A DNA stretch of 61,880 nucleotides. Source: JAKJEP01 sp964580995 (GTDB lineage: Bacteria; Planctomycetota; Phycisphaerae; Sedimentisphaerales; SM23-30). Shown here piece after piece: positions 25,532-35,900 of this stretch. A program made the position numbers and the translations under genes. The stretch spans positions 1 to 61,880 of the forward strand of contig CAZOMV010000021.1 in assembly GCA_964580995.1 (NCBI GenBank), read 5' to 3'. The notes beneath the pieces were generated by a model, which worked only from the letters and a program-made list of their open reading frames with translations, had not been told where the DNA came from and searched no databases. How positions within the stretch are numbered: position 1 is the first letter of the stretch; each line of letters starts with the position of its first letter.

Positions 25532-28500
25532 ATGAAAAAAATAGTATGGGTTCTCATTCTTTTTGCCGGTGTTGCCGGTTTCTGGGGTGCCGAGGTATTG
25601 GCCGATCCGGATGGCGGCATGGTTTCCACTCAGGTGATTTCCCTGGATGGAAGCGACTGGTCATTGAGTACGGATCCCAAAAACGAGGGACGCCAGCAGC
25701 AGTGGTGGACCGGTGTACGTGATGGCGCAAAGCAGGTCAAAGTACCCTGGATCATCCAGGATGCCTTTCCGGGTTATCACGGGGTGGCCTGGTATTGGAA
25801 AGAATTTACCGCACCGGAGAATCCGCATGTGCAGGGACGATACTATTTGCGGTTCTGGATGGTGGATTATATGGCGGATGTGTGGGTGAATGATATCCCT
25901 GTCGGTGGCCACGAGGGCGGCGAAGGGGTGTTTGACCTGGATATTACCGCTGCGGTCAAGCCCGGGCAAGCAAACCGGCTGGCGGTGCGGGTGCTGAATC
26001 CGACCAACGAGCCGATTGACGGGATTGCGCTGCGGGAGACCCCGGCGCGGTGCAAGGTGGTGCCATTTCGACCGGGTGCGTTATTTAATGAAGGCGGGAT
26101 TGTGGATTCAGTAGAACTGCTGGTGACGCCGATGGTGCGGGTGGAGGATGTCTGGACGCAGCCGGACCCCAAGACCGGCCAGATCCAGGTTCAGATGACT
26201 TTGCAAAATGGCGGGGACAAAACCGTGTCCGGGCTGGTAAAATTTACCGTCGGTTCGGCCATGCGCGGCGAAACATTGCATGTGGTTACCAGGCAGCAGA
26301 CTTTCGCGCCGGGTAAGACGGTCGTGGAAGCGGTGCTCCAAGTGAAAAATCCCCGTCTTTGGGAACTAAATGATCCCTATCTGTACCGGGTTACGGGATC
26401 CGTATATTTTGCGGATAGCGGCTCTTTGGACGAATTGTCCACCCGTTGCGGGTTCCGTGATTTTCGTTTGCAGGACGGTTATTTCCGGTTGAACGGGAAG
26501 CGGACCTTTTTGAAGAGTTCCCATACCGCGACGATTTATCCAATCGGTTTGCATTGGCCGCACGATCCCGATCTGGCGCGACGCGAGCTGTTGGATATGA
26601 AGGTAATGGGATTCAATGCGATCCGGTTTTTCTGTGCGGTGCCGGCCCGGTATCAACTGGATTTATGCGATGAAATCGGGTTCATGATTTATGAGGAGTC
26701 CTACGCGGGCTGGTTTCTGGCGGATTCGCCTAAGATGGGAGAACGGTTTGACCGCTCGGTCCGGGAAATGATTTTGCGGGATCGGAACCATCCCAGTGTG
26801 GTGATGTGGGGGCTTTTGAATGAAACGCCCGATGGTCCGGTAGCGCGTCACGCGGTGCAGATGCTGCCGATGGTGCGTGAATATGACGATACCCGTGTCG
26901 TGGTACTCAATAGCAGCCGCTGGGATCAGGCTGCCGGTGGTTTTTTACCGGAAGGAATAGCCCTTTGGAATAGTGGCATCGGCCAGGAGCCGAACCTGAC
27001 GTTTAATAAAACGAAAAAGCCAATTAGTGCCCTGGGCGTTGTTTGGCAACCGGGCCAGATTGGATTGCATCCGGGACCCTCGGGGGAATACAGTGTGGCC
27101 CGCTGGACGGCTCCGCAGGAGGGTGCGTATTCGGTCAAAGGTGCGTTTGCTAGCATTGCGGAAAGAGCTACCACCGATGTTCATGTGTTTCATAACGGCG
27201 TTTCGATTCATGACAGCGTAATTAATCTGGAGAGCCGGGGGAACGAATCGGAATTTGCCCGGGAAGTACCGGTCAAAAAAGGAGATTCCATCGATTTTGT
27301 GGTTGGCCAGGGCAACGGAAGCTATGGCGGGGATTCCACCGGCTTGCAGGTTGCGATTCAAATGAATGCGGAGCAGGTGTATGATCTCGCGGCCGATTTT
27401 TCTGAGGACAGCAATCCCAGCGGACCCTGGAGTTATGGGTATCTGAAACCGGGTGAACAACCGGATACGAATACGTTTGCACTGTACGATAAAACTTCCT
27501 CTACTAAGGAGGCTCTGGATCGCCGGGAAATCGGCAGTCTGAGTAATCCGGGTTCGCCCAGTTGGGATGGTATTATTGACGACCAGCATCCGTATCAACG
27601 GTCGCCGCATACCGCGGGTCAAATTAATACTTTGCGAACAGTCGGGACTTCTGCCAAGCCGTATTTCCTCTCGGAGTATGGCATCGGCAGCAGTCTGGAT
27701 CTGGTGAAGCTGGCACGGTTTTACGAACAACTGAACGCCGAACACGCCGAGGATGCCCAGTGGTACCGGCAGCGGCTCGACTGGTTCCTGGCGGACTGGA
27801 AGAAATGGAATATGGAAGATACCTTTGCCAGTCCGGAGGATTATTTCGCGAAATGCCTGGCCCGTATGGCCGAGCAGCGAAAGCTGGGACTAAATGCGAT
27901 CCGGGCGAATCCGAATGTAATCGCGCACAGCATGACCGGGACCACCGACTGCGGTGATGCAGGGGAAGGCGTCATTGATCTGTTCCGGAATCCGAAACCG
28001 GGGACAATCGATGCGATTTATGACGGCTGGTATCCGCTGCGCTGGTGTACTTTTGTGGAGCCGGTAAATGTGTACCGGGGAAATTCCGTGCATCTGGAGG
28101 CGGTGCTGGCCAATGAGGATGTGCTGCCGGCGGGCGAATATCCGGTGCGGGTACAGGTGGTGGGGCCGGACAATTTCGTCGCCTATGACAAGATGATTAC
28201 GGTGAAGGTTCCGGATTCGAAGACCGAGCCGCCCTTTGCGTTGCCGGTTTGGTCGGACGATGTACTAGTGGACGGCCCCACCGGCGCGTATCGCTTTTTG
28301 GTGGCCTTCCAGAAAGGCGGAGCGGCGATGGGCGGCGATATTCCGTTTTATGGGTTCGATCCGGCCGATATGCCGGCCGTTAAGTCCGAGGTGATTTTGT
28401 GGGGCAGCGATCCGGAACTGGCCCAGTGGCTGCAAAAAAACAATATCAAAGCCAGACCTTTTGCCGGCGAAAAACAGACCGGCCGCGAATTGATTCTGGT

Positions 28501-29047
28501 TTCCGGCAATCAGCCGGGCGGTGAGGAAGCCTTTCGTGACCTGACCACTCGCATTGCCAGAGGTTCTACCGCTATTTTCCTTTCCCCATCGGTTTTTGCC
28601 AAAGGAGATCAGGCGTATGGGTATGTACCTTTGGCCAATAAAGGTTCCGTTGCCGTTTTGCCTTCCTGGCTGTATCACAAGGATGAGTGGTGCAAGAAAC
28701 ACCCGATTTTTGATGGATTGCAATCTGGCGATTTGATGGACTATACTTTCTATCGCGAGGTCATTCCGGATACCGCCTGGGTAGGCCAGCAGCCGCCAGC
28801 GGAAGTAGTGGCCGGAGCGTTTAATTCCTCGCTTGATTATTCTGCCGGTTTGATGGTGGCGGTGCATAAACTGGGGGAAGGCCGGTTTGTATTGAATACT
28901 CTGCTGATTCGGGAAACTCTTTTGCACAATCCGGTGGCCGAGCGGCTGCTGCGAAATATGTTGATTTATGGTACGGGGGATTTGGATAAACCGCTGACGA
29001 ATGTGCCGGATGATTTTGGCGCCCAACTGCAAGCGATGGGTTTTTAA
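25532..29047 (+). CDS. Giant secreted GH2 glycoside hydrolase with inserted CBM-like domain, copy 1
   Basis: An exported enzyme of 1171 residues. Order: signal peptide (MKKIVWVLILFAGVAGFWGAEVLA), GH2 sugar-binding and Ig-like domains, TIM barrel with acid/base Glu431 in WGLLNET, an inserted beta domain at about 468-663, nucleophile Glu715 in FLSEYG, a further Ig-like region, and a C-terminal glutamine-amidotransferase-like fold (about 900-1160). The two catalytic glutamates are 284 residues apart against 76 in E. coli LacZ (Glu461, Glu537). GH2 covers beta-galactosidases, beta-mannosidases and beta-glucuronidases; specificity is not assignable here. The ATG at 25532 is preferred for the signal peptide; one at 25514 is in frame. 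It forms a tandem pair with the next gene. Confidence 0.88.
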   Translation: MKKIVWVLILFAGVAGFWGAEVLADPDGGMVSTQVISLDGSDWSLSTDPKNEGRQQQWWTGVRDGAKQVKVPWIIQDAFPGYHGVAWYWKEFTAPENPHVQGRYYLRFWMVDYMADVWVNDIPVGGHEGGEGVFDLDITAAVKPGQANRLAVRVLNPTNEPIDGIALRETPARCKVVPFRPGALFNEGGIVDSVELLVTPMVRVEDVWTQPDPKTGQIQVQMTLQNGGDKTVSGLVKFTVGSAMRGETLHVVTRQQTFAPGKTVVEAVLQVKNPRLWELNDPYLYRVTGSVYFADSGSLDELSTRCGFRDFRLQDGYFRLNGKRTFLKSSHTATIYPIGLHWPHDPDLARRELLDMKVMGFNAIRFFCAVPARYQLDLCDEIGFMIYEESYAGWFLADSPKMGERFDRSVREMILRDRNHPSVVMWGLLNETPDGPVARHAVQMLPMVREYDDTRVVVLNSSRWDQAAGGFLPEGIALWNSGIGQEPNLTFNKTKKPISALGVVWQPGQIGLHPGPSGEYSVARWTAPQEGAYSVKGAFASIAERATTDVHVFHNGVSIHDSVINLESRGNESEFAREVPVKKGDSIDFVVGQGNGSYGGDSTGLQVAIQMNAEQVYDLAADFSEDSNPSGPWSYGYLKPGEQPDTNTFALYDKTSSTKEALDRREIGSLSNPGSPSWDGIIDDQHPYQRSPHTAGQINTLRTVGTSAKPYFLSEYGIGSSLDLVKLARFYEQLNAEHAEDAQWYRQRLDWFLADWKKWNMEDTFASPEDYFAKCLARMAEQRKLGLNAIRANPNVIAHSMTGTTDCGDAGEGVIDLFRNPKPGTIDAIYDGWYPLRWCTFVEPVNVYRGNSVHLEAVLANEDVLPAGEYPVRVQVVGPDNFVAYDKMITVKVPDSKTEPPFALPVWSDDVLVDGPTGAYRFLVAFQKGGAAMGGDIPFYGFDPADMPAVKSEVILWGSDPELAQWLQKNNIKARPFAGEKQTGRELILVSGNQPGGEEAFRDLTTRIARGSTAIFLSPSVFAKGDQAYGYVPLANKGSVAVLPSWLYHKDEWCKKHPIFDGLQSGDLMDYTFYREVIPDTAWVGQQPPAEVVAGAFNSSLDYSAGLMVAVHKLGEGRFVLNTLLIRETLLHNPVAERLLRNMLIYGTGDLDKPLTNVPDDFGAQLQAMGF
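27125..27171 (+). repeat. 47-bp block identical to 30678-30724
   Basis: This stretch inside the first GH2 gene is base-for-base identical to 30678-30724 in the second one, while flanking sequence of the two paralogues differs at many third codon positions. It encodes part of the inserted domain (YSVKGAFASIAERAT). Confidence 0.9.
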
Positions 29048-29075
29048 TCCAGGAAAACAATAGGAGACCGATGCC

Positions 29076-32000
29076 ATGTTCAATCGAATGATTGTAATTT
29101 TGCTTTTTGTAGTAGCGGCTTTTGGGATGAATTTTGTTTTTGCCCAGCCCGGTTCTGGCAATCCGAACCTGATTTCTACTCAGGTTGTTTCGCTGGACGG
29201 CAGTGACTGGCAACTGGCGACCGATCCAACGAATACGGGCCGTCAGCAGCAGTGGTGGAAGGGTGTGCAGGAAGGTGCCAAGCCGACGCGGGTGCCGTGG
29301 ATTATTCAGGATGCCTTTCCGGGTTATTACGGTGTGGCCTGGTACTGGAAAGAATTTGCCGCGCCGAAGAATCCCCATTCACAGGGACGTTACTATCTGC
29401 GATTCTGGATGGTGGATTATCTGGCGGAGGTCTGGGTGAATGACAAACCCGTCGGCGGGCACGAAGGCGGCGAAGGGGTTTTTGTCCTGGATATTACGGA
29501 GGCGGTCAAGCCCGGCCAGGTGAATCGGCTGGCGGTGCGGGTTTTGAATCCGACCAATGAACCGATTGACGGTATTGCCCTGCGGCAGACGCCGGCACGG
29601 TGCAAGGTGATCCCGTTCCGGGCCGGGGCGCTGTACAACGATGGCGGGATTGTGGATTCGGTAGATCTGCTGATAGCGCCGGCGGTGCGTATGGAAGATC
29701 TGTGGGTCCAGCCGGATTGGCAGACTGGACAGATCAGAATTAAAGCCACCGTGTTGAACGCGGGCAAAAAAACGGTCCAGGGTATGCTGACCTTTACCGT
29801 GGCCCCGGCCATGAGCGGCGACACCATGAATGTGAGCAGTCTGGTAAAAGATCTGCCTGCCGGCCAGTCCGTGATCGAGGCCGAGCTGAAGGTTGATAAT
29901 CCCCGTCTGTGGGAATTAAATGACCCGTATCTCTACCGGGTAACAGGGACGGTGCAGGCTAATAAAAGCCAGTCGCTGGACGAATTGTCGAAACGCTGCG
30001 GGTTCCGGGATTTCCGGTTTGCGGATGGGTATTTCCGCTTGAACGGCAAGCGAATCTATTTGAAGTGTTCCCATACCTCTACCCATTATCCCGTGGGTTT
30101 GCACTGGCCGCACGATCCGGACCTCGCCCGGCGCGATATGCTCTATGCCAAGGTGATGGGCTTTAATTCGATCCGGTTTTTCTGTTCCGTGCCGACCCGG
30201 TATCAACTGGATTTGTGCGATGAGATCGGCTTTATGATTTATGAGGAGTCGTTCGCGGGCTGGTTTCTGGAAGATTCCCCGCAGATGAAGGAGCGGTTCG
30301 ACCGCGAAATCCGGGAGATGATTACCCGCGACCGACATCACCCGTCTGTGGTGATGTGGGGCCTTTTGAATGAAACCGCAGACGGTCCGGTATTCCGGCA
30401 CGCCGTCCAGATGCTCCCCCTGGTACGCGGCCTGGATGATTCGCGGGTGGTCATGCTCAATAGCGGGCGTTTCGATCAATGGTCCAATCCGATAGCCTTG
30501 CCAGTCGCTATTGCCTTCTGGAATAGTGCCTTAACGAAGGAACCCAATCTGACCTGGAACCAGACCAAGGATCCGATTTCTGCTTTGGGAATTACCTGGC
30601 AGCCGGGACAGCCGGGATTACATCCGGGGCCGGCGGGTGAATATTGTGCGGTTCGCTGGACGGCCCCGCAGGAGGGGGCGTATTCGGTCAAAGGTGCGTT
30701 TGCTAGCATTGCGGAAAGAGCTACGACGGATGTTTATGTTTTGCATAATAACAAAACGGTTCATGACGGATTTATCAACTGCCGGGGACAGGGGAAAGAA
30801 TCCGCGTTTGCACTGGAGCTAACGCTGAAAAAGGGGGATACCCTTGATTTTGCGGTTGGGCAGGGAGAAGGCGGTTATGGCGGGGATTGTACCGGCTTGT
30901 CGGCGGCCATTCAGGCCGGCGGCAAAAGCTACGATCTGGCGGCGGATCTTTCGCTGGAAAAAAATCCCAACGGCCCCTGGAGCTATGGCTATCTGAAGGC
31001 CGGCGCCAAGCCCAATGCCGATACCTTTACTATATTTGATCGGAATTCCACCCAGGGCGAAGCTGCCAATCCCAAGTCCATCGGCAGTATCAGCAACCCC
31101 GGTTCGCTGGTCTGGGAGGACATCCTGGATGACCAGCATCCCTATCAGCAGGTGCCCCATACCGCCGGGATCATCAATACCCTGCGTACGGTCGGCAATC
31201 CGCTCAAGCCCTATTTCCTTTCCGAATACGGCATCGGCAGCGGCGTGGATCTGGCCCAGACGACCCGGCATTTTGAGCAATTGCAGGGGGAACATCTGGA
31301 AGATGCCCAGTGGTACAAACAGCGGCTGGACAGTTTCATGGCCGACTGGCAGAAATGGCATATGGACGATACCTTTGCCAGCCCGGAGGACTATTTCGCC
31401 AAAACCATGGCGAAAATGGGCGAGCAGCGGCTGCTGGGGCTGAATGCCATCCGGTCCAATCCGAACGTGGTGGCCCACAGCATGACCGGCACCGTCGATC
31501 AGGCCAATTGCGGCGAGGGTCTCTTTACTACCTTCCGGGACCTGAAACCGGGTACGGTGGATGCGGTGTTTGACGGCTGGTATCCGCTGCGCTGGTGCTG
31601 TTTTGTTGAACCGGTCAATGTCTATCGCGGGCAAAAAGTGCATCTGGAAGCGGTTCTGGCCAATGAAGATATGCTGACCGCCGGCGACTATCCGGTCCGG
31701 GTGCAGTTAATTGGTCCAAACAATCATATTGCCCATGACAAGGTTATTCAGGTAACAATCCCGGATCCCCAAACGCAGCCTCCCTTTGCCTTGAAGTTAT
31801 ACACGGAGGATGTAATAGTGGACGGTCCCACCGGTGCCTACCGCTTCCTGATCAGCTTCCAGAAGGGTGCTGCCGCACTGGGTGGAAACATCCCCTTCTA
31901 TGTCTTCGATCCGGCGGATATGCCGGCGGTTGAATCCGAAGTGCTCTTGTGGGGCGAGGATCCGGAGCTGGCCCAGTGGCTGCAAAATAAAAACATCAAG

Positions 32001-32597
32001 GCCAAACCCTTTGCTGGTGAAAAACAGGCCGGTCGCGAGGTGATTCTGGTTTCCGGCGGCCAGCCGGGCGGCGCTGCCGCTTTTCGTGACCTGGCCACCC
32101 GGATTGCCAGAGGCTCCACCGCGATATTCCTTTCGCCGACCGTCTTCACCAAAGGCGACCAGCCCTATGGGTATGTGCCGCTGAAAAATAAAGGGTCTGT
32201 TGCTGGTATGCCGTCGTGGCTCTACCATAAAGATGAATGGTGTAAAAATCATCCGATTTTTGACGGTTTGCAGGCCGGCGGTTTGATGGATTACACATTT
32301 TATCGCGAAATGATTAACAGTTCCGCCTGGATGGGGCAGGATGAGCCGGCAGAAGTGGTAGCTGGCGCTTTCAATACCTCCATTGATTATTCCGCGGGTC
32401 TGTTTGTGGCCGTTTATAAACTGGGCGCCGGGCAATTTATTCTGAACTGTCTGCTCATCCGGGAAAATGTCCTGAATCATCCGGTAGCAGAGCGGCTGCT
32501 GCGAAACATGCTCATTTATAATTCGAAGGAGGTAAAAGCACCTCCGGCAGAGTTGCCTGCTGATTTCGACGCTCAGCTTGCTGCGCTGGGACTGTAG
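29076..32597 (+). CDS. Giant secreted GH2 glycoside hydrolase with inserted CBM-like domain, copy 2
   Basis: A tandem paralogue of the preceding gene with 1173 residues and the same order: signal peptide (MFNRMIVILLFVVAAFGMNFVFA), GH2 N-terminal sandwich, barrel with acid/base Glu433 (WGLLNET), inserted domain at about 468-667, nucleophile Glu717 (FLSEYG), Ig-like region and amidotransferase-like C-terminus. TAGGAG at 29061-29066 precedes the ATG by nine bases. Protein similarity to copy 1 runs end to end, so duplication followed acquisition of the insert. It is the last gene of the 22-kb run. It probably acts on the same polymer as the GH36 enzymes, on a beta-linked sugar. Confidence 0.88.
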   Translation: MFNRMIVILLFVVAAFGMNFVFAQPGSGNPNLISTQVVSLDGSDWQLATDPTNTGRQQQWWKGVQEGAKPTRVPWIIQDAFPGYYGVAWYWKEFAAPKNPHSQGRYYLRFWMVDYLAEVWVNDKPVGGHEGGEGVFVLDITEAVKPGQVNRLAVRVLNPTNEPIDGIALRQTPARCKVIPFRAGALYNDGGIVDSVDLLIAPAVRMEDLWVQPDWQTGQIRIKATVLNAGKKTVQGMLTFTVAPAMSGDTMNVSSLVKDLPAGQSVIEAELKVDNPRLWELNDPYLYRVTGTVQANKSQSLDELSKRCGFRDFRFADGYFRLNGKRIYLKCSHTSTHYPVGLHWPHDPDLARRDMLYAKVMGFNSIRFFCSVPTRYQLDLCDEIGFMIYEESFAGWFLEDSPQMKERFDREIREMITRDRHHPSVVMWGLLNETADGPVFRHAVQMLPLVRGLDDSRVVMLNSGRFDQWSNPIALPVAIAFWNSALTKEPNLTWNQTKDPISALGITWQPGQPGLHPGPAGEYCAVRWTAPQEGAYSVKGAFASIAERATTDVYVLHNNKTVHDGFINCRGQGKESAFALELTLKKGDTLDFAVGQGEGGYGGDCTGLSAAIQAGGKSYDLAADLSLEKNPNGPWSYGYLKAGAKPNADTFTIFDRNSTQGEAANPKSIGSISNPGSLVWEDILDDQHPYQQVPHTAGIINTLRTVGNPLKPYFLSEYGIGSGVDLAQTTRHFEQLQGEHLEDAQWYKQRLDSFMADWQKWHMDDTFASPEDYFAKTMAKMGEQRLLGLNAIRSNPNVVAHSMTGTVDQANCGEGLFTTFRDLKPGTVDAVFDGWYPLRWCCFVEPVNVYRGQKVHLEAVLANEDMLTAGDYPVRVQLIGPNNHIAHDKVIQVTIPDPQTQPPFALKLYTEDVIVDGPTGAYRFLISFQKGAAALGGNIPFYVFDPADMPAVESEVLLWGEDPELAQWLQNKNIKAKPFAGEKQAGREVILVSGGQPGGAAAFRDLATRIARGSTAIFLSPTVFTKGDQPYGYVPLKNKGSVAGMPSWLYHKDEWCKNHPIFDGLQAGGLMDYTFYREMINSSAWMGQDEPAEVVAGAFNTSIDYSAGLFVAVYKLGAGQFILNCLLIRENVLNHPVAERLLRNMLIYNSKEVKAPPAELPADFDAQLAALGL
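30678..30724 (+). repeat. 47-bp block identical to 27125-27171
   Basis: Second copy of the exact 47-bp identity shared by the two GH2 paralogues. Divergence resumes sharply on both sides, which fits a short gene-conversion tract or very strong local constraint. Confidence 0.9.
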
Positions 32598-32661
32598 TAA
32601 AGGCCGTGATTGACAGAGGTTATGACGAGATGATAAGGCATTCTTTAGTTATTGTTATGAC

Positions 32662-32690
32662 TTGACTTATAGCAATTTCATTGGTATAAT
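32662..32690 (+). promoter_or_regulatory. Sigma70-type promoter of the LTD/CotH gene
   Basis: TTGACT (32662-32667), a 17-bp spacer and TATAAT (32685-32690). It lies in the 345-bp gap 32598-32942, so the large LTD/CotH gene is likely transcribed separately from the glycosidase operon. A leader of about 245 bases would follow; I see no conserved RNA element in it. Confidence 0.8.
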
Positions 32691-32942
32691 ATTAGTATGT
32701 GTTTTCGTACTGTGTATTCCGGATTAAACAGATGCACGAGTTGAAAACCAGGTGTAAGTCAGTCATGGATTAATGATTCAGACGGAGCTTGCCGATGTGA
32801 AACGGGCAGGAATGGCTGGATATATTCTGGTCGGTACCGCTGGAATTGTGATTAATGCATTCACAGAGCTAGTGATAAATTCCGATATGGTAACTAGGTA
32901 CTATAACGAAAGTTATGCTTTTGAAAAGTTGGAGAAAACTCG

Positions 32943-35900
32943 ATGTGTAATAAATCCTTCCCTCTGGCATTATTCACCAGTTTCCTTTTGCCTTTGCTGG
33001 CGACCCCGGCTCTCACCGCGGAATCAGATATTCTCATCCATGAAATTATGTACAATCCGGCAGTTACCAATACGGGTGGAGAATTTGTTGAAATCTACAA
33101 TGGCGGCAGCACCCCGGTTGATGTCAGCGGCTGGCAGTTGGAGGACTCGTTGCAGGTCATGTTTACCCTGCCGTCGAGTACAACGATTGCGGCGGGGGGG
33201 TATCTGGTATTTTATGATGATGCGGCAGCGATTGTTTTTTATGGTCTGAACACCGCTAATTCTTTTGGCCCTTATACGGGCGGACTGGATGGTGGGGGGG
33301 AGCGGATCGCCCTGAAGAATGCCAGCGGGACCGTGATTGACGAAGTCATCTACGATGACAACTGGCCCTGGCCGTCGGAGGCGGATGGCAATGGTCCATC
33401 ACTGGAGTTATTGGTTCCTACGCAGGAAGATAATGACGAAGGCGCCAATTGGGGCGTCGGCCAGCCCTACACACCCGGCGCAGCCAATAATCCCGCCTCA
33501 CCGGGCCTGGGCTCGGTGGTAATCACGGAGTTGATGTATAATCCCGGTGTGCTGAATACCGGCGGTGAATATATTGAGTTATATAATCGCAGCGGCTCAA
33601 CCATTCAGTTGAGCGGGTGGCAGTTGGCCGGGGGTATAGAATATACCTTCCCAGCCGGCACGACATTGAACGCGGGGGCGTATCTAGCGGTGGCGGGGGA
33701 CCCGAATGTGCCGGGCTTCTACGGGATCAGCAATTGGGTGGGGCCCTATACCGGCAAGCTGGACAATGCGGGGGAACTGGTGGTGCTGAAGAACAGCCTG
33801 GGACAGATTGTGGATGTGGTAAATTACGAGGCTGGCGACCCCTGGCCGACCGGGGCAGATGGATCTGGCCCGTCGCTGGAGTTAATCGATATAAATGGGG
33901 ATAATAATAATCCGGCCAAATGGGGCATCGGCCAGCCTTATACCCCAGGTACTGTCAATCATCCGGTTATATATATCGCTCAACCCCATTTCTCTCGCAC
34001 CAGCGGCATTTTTACGGAAAGCTTCTCGTTGATCTTAACCAAACTAACTGCCACCGCCGCTATTTATTACACCCTCGACGGTACGATGCCGTCCCTATCC
34101 TCCCTGGTTTATTCCATTCCGATCCCTATTTCCAACAGCACCCTGGTCAAAGCCGCCGTCTATGAACCCGGCGTCGGCTGGAGCCAGATGCGCGCGGAAG
34201 GATTTTCCTTGATCAATCCTGATATCCAAAATTTTTCCTCTAACCTCCCCATCGTTGTCGTGGATACCTTCGGCAAAACCATCATCAGCACCTCCGAATC
34301 CGAATATACCCTCGTCCAGACCACTTTCATTGATGTGGATCCCGCCACCGGCCGGGCTGTCATGTCCGGCACTACCGATCATACTGGTGTGGATGGTATC
34401 CGAATCCGCGGGCACTCCTCTCCCGACATGCCGAGGAAAAGTTATAAACTGGAAACCTGGAACAATCATTTCCTGGATAAAGATGTCACCCTCCTGGGAC
34501 TGCCCGCCGGATCCGACTGGGTTCTCTACGGCCCCCTCTGGGATAAAACTCACATTCGCGATCTTATCGCTTACCAATGGAGCAACGAAATCGGCCGCTA
34601 TGCCCCGCGCACCCGCCTGGTGGAATTGTTCCTCAATACCAACGGCGGCGATGTCCGTATGGATAACCTGGACTTGGTGCCCACCTATTCCGACACGACG
34701 CTGAATTATCCCGGCGGCCCTGATTTCGCCTATCCCGGCGATTATGTCGGGGTTTATGTCCTGGTCGAAAAAATCACCCGGAATGAGGAACGTGTCGATA
34801 TCCAGAAACTGGGATCCCTGGACAATGCCGAACCGGAAATCACCGGCGGTTATTTGATTCAGCATGACTGCTGTCACACCATCCCAGCGGATTTACCCTT
34901 CTCCTGCAGTTTGGGAACTTTTGTATTTGAGGAACCCAAGCCGGATGAAATTACCGCAGCACAGACAACCTGGATCATCAATTATCTCAACAGCGTTAAA
35001 ACAGTCTTAAACAGTTCCAGTTTTGCTGATCCGGCCCTGGGATACAGCCAATACCTGGATGCCAGCTCTTTCATCGATCATTTCTGGCTTCAGGAAATGA
35101 TGCGGAATGCGGATGCTTACGTCGTCAGCGCCTTTATGTTTAAGGATCGGTTGGGAAAATTGAATATGGGTCCGCTCTGGGATTTCAATGCGGCTTTTGG
35201 ACACGTGAACTTCATGAGCGCCGCATTAGTCGATGGCTGGGATTATCCCCTGCGCGGCGGCGACCCGGTGGCGGATATTTTCTCCCGCCTGCGGCAGGAC
35301 CCCGAATATGAACTGGCCCTGTGGGACCGTTGGTTCAGCCTCCGCGAATGTATCTTCGATACCGATAAGCTCCTGCACGATATTGATTCCTACGCCGCGG
35401 TACTCGACGAAGGCCAGACCCGTACTTTCCAACGCTGGCCTATCCTGGGCAAAAAGTTATTATGGAATGGCTTGGGGAATCTCTATGCCTACCCCACCTA
35501 TCAGGATGAGGTCGATGCCATGAAAGCTTGGCTGGTAGCCCGCCTGGACTGGATTGACGCCCAGTTCATGTATCCTCCTGTTATCTTTAACCAGGATGGC
35601 GGCAATGTTAACACCGGTTTTGACCTTACCATGCGGAAACCCGCAGGCCAATCCGGCACCATCTACTATACCCTCGATGGCACCGACCCGCGGCAAGCCT
35701 ACACCGGTAATGCGGGGGGAACTCCCTATACCGCCCCGATCACCCTCACCGGAGTTGTCACGGTAAAGGCTCGGTATCAAAACGGTTTAACCTGGTCCGC
35801 GCTCAACGAGGCTACCTTTATCGTCGGTTCCCCCGTTGTAATTAACGAATTCATGGCTGAAAATTTCTCCACTATTGAAGATCCCGATGAGCCGGGCGAA

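Noticed and set aside
32773..33249. Open frame of 158 residues starting before the LTD/CotH gene
   Set aside because: It overlaps the start of the 1394-residue gene in another frame and lacks a Shine-Dalgarno; the CotH protein signal peptide and GGAG site are convincing.
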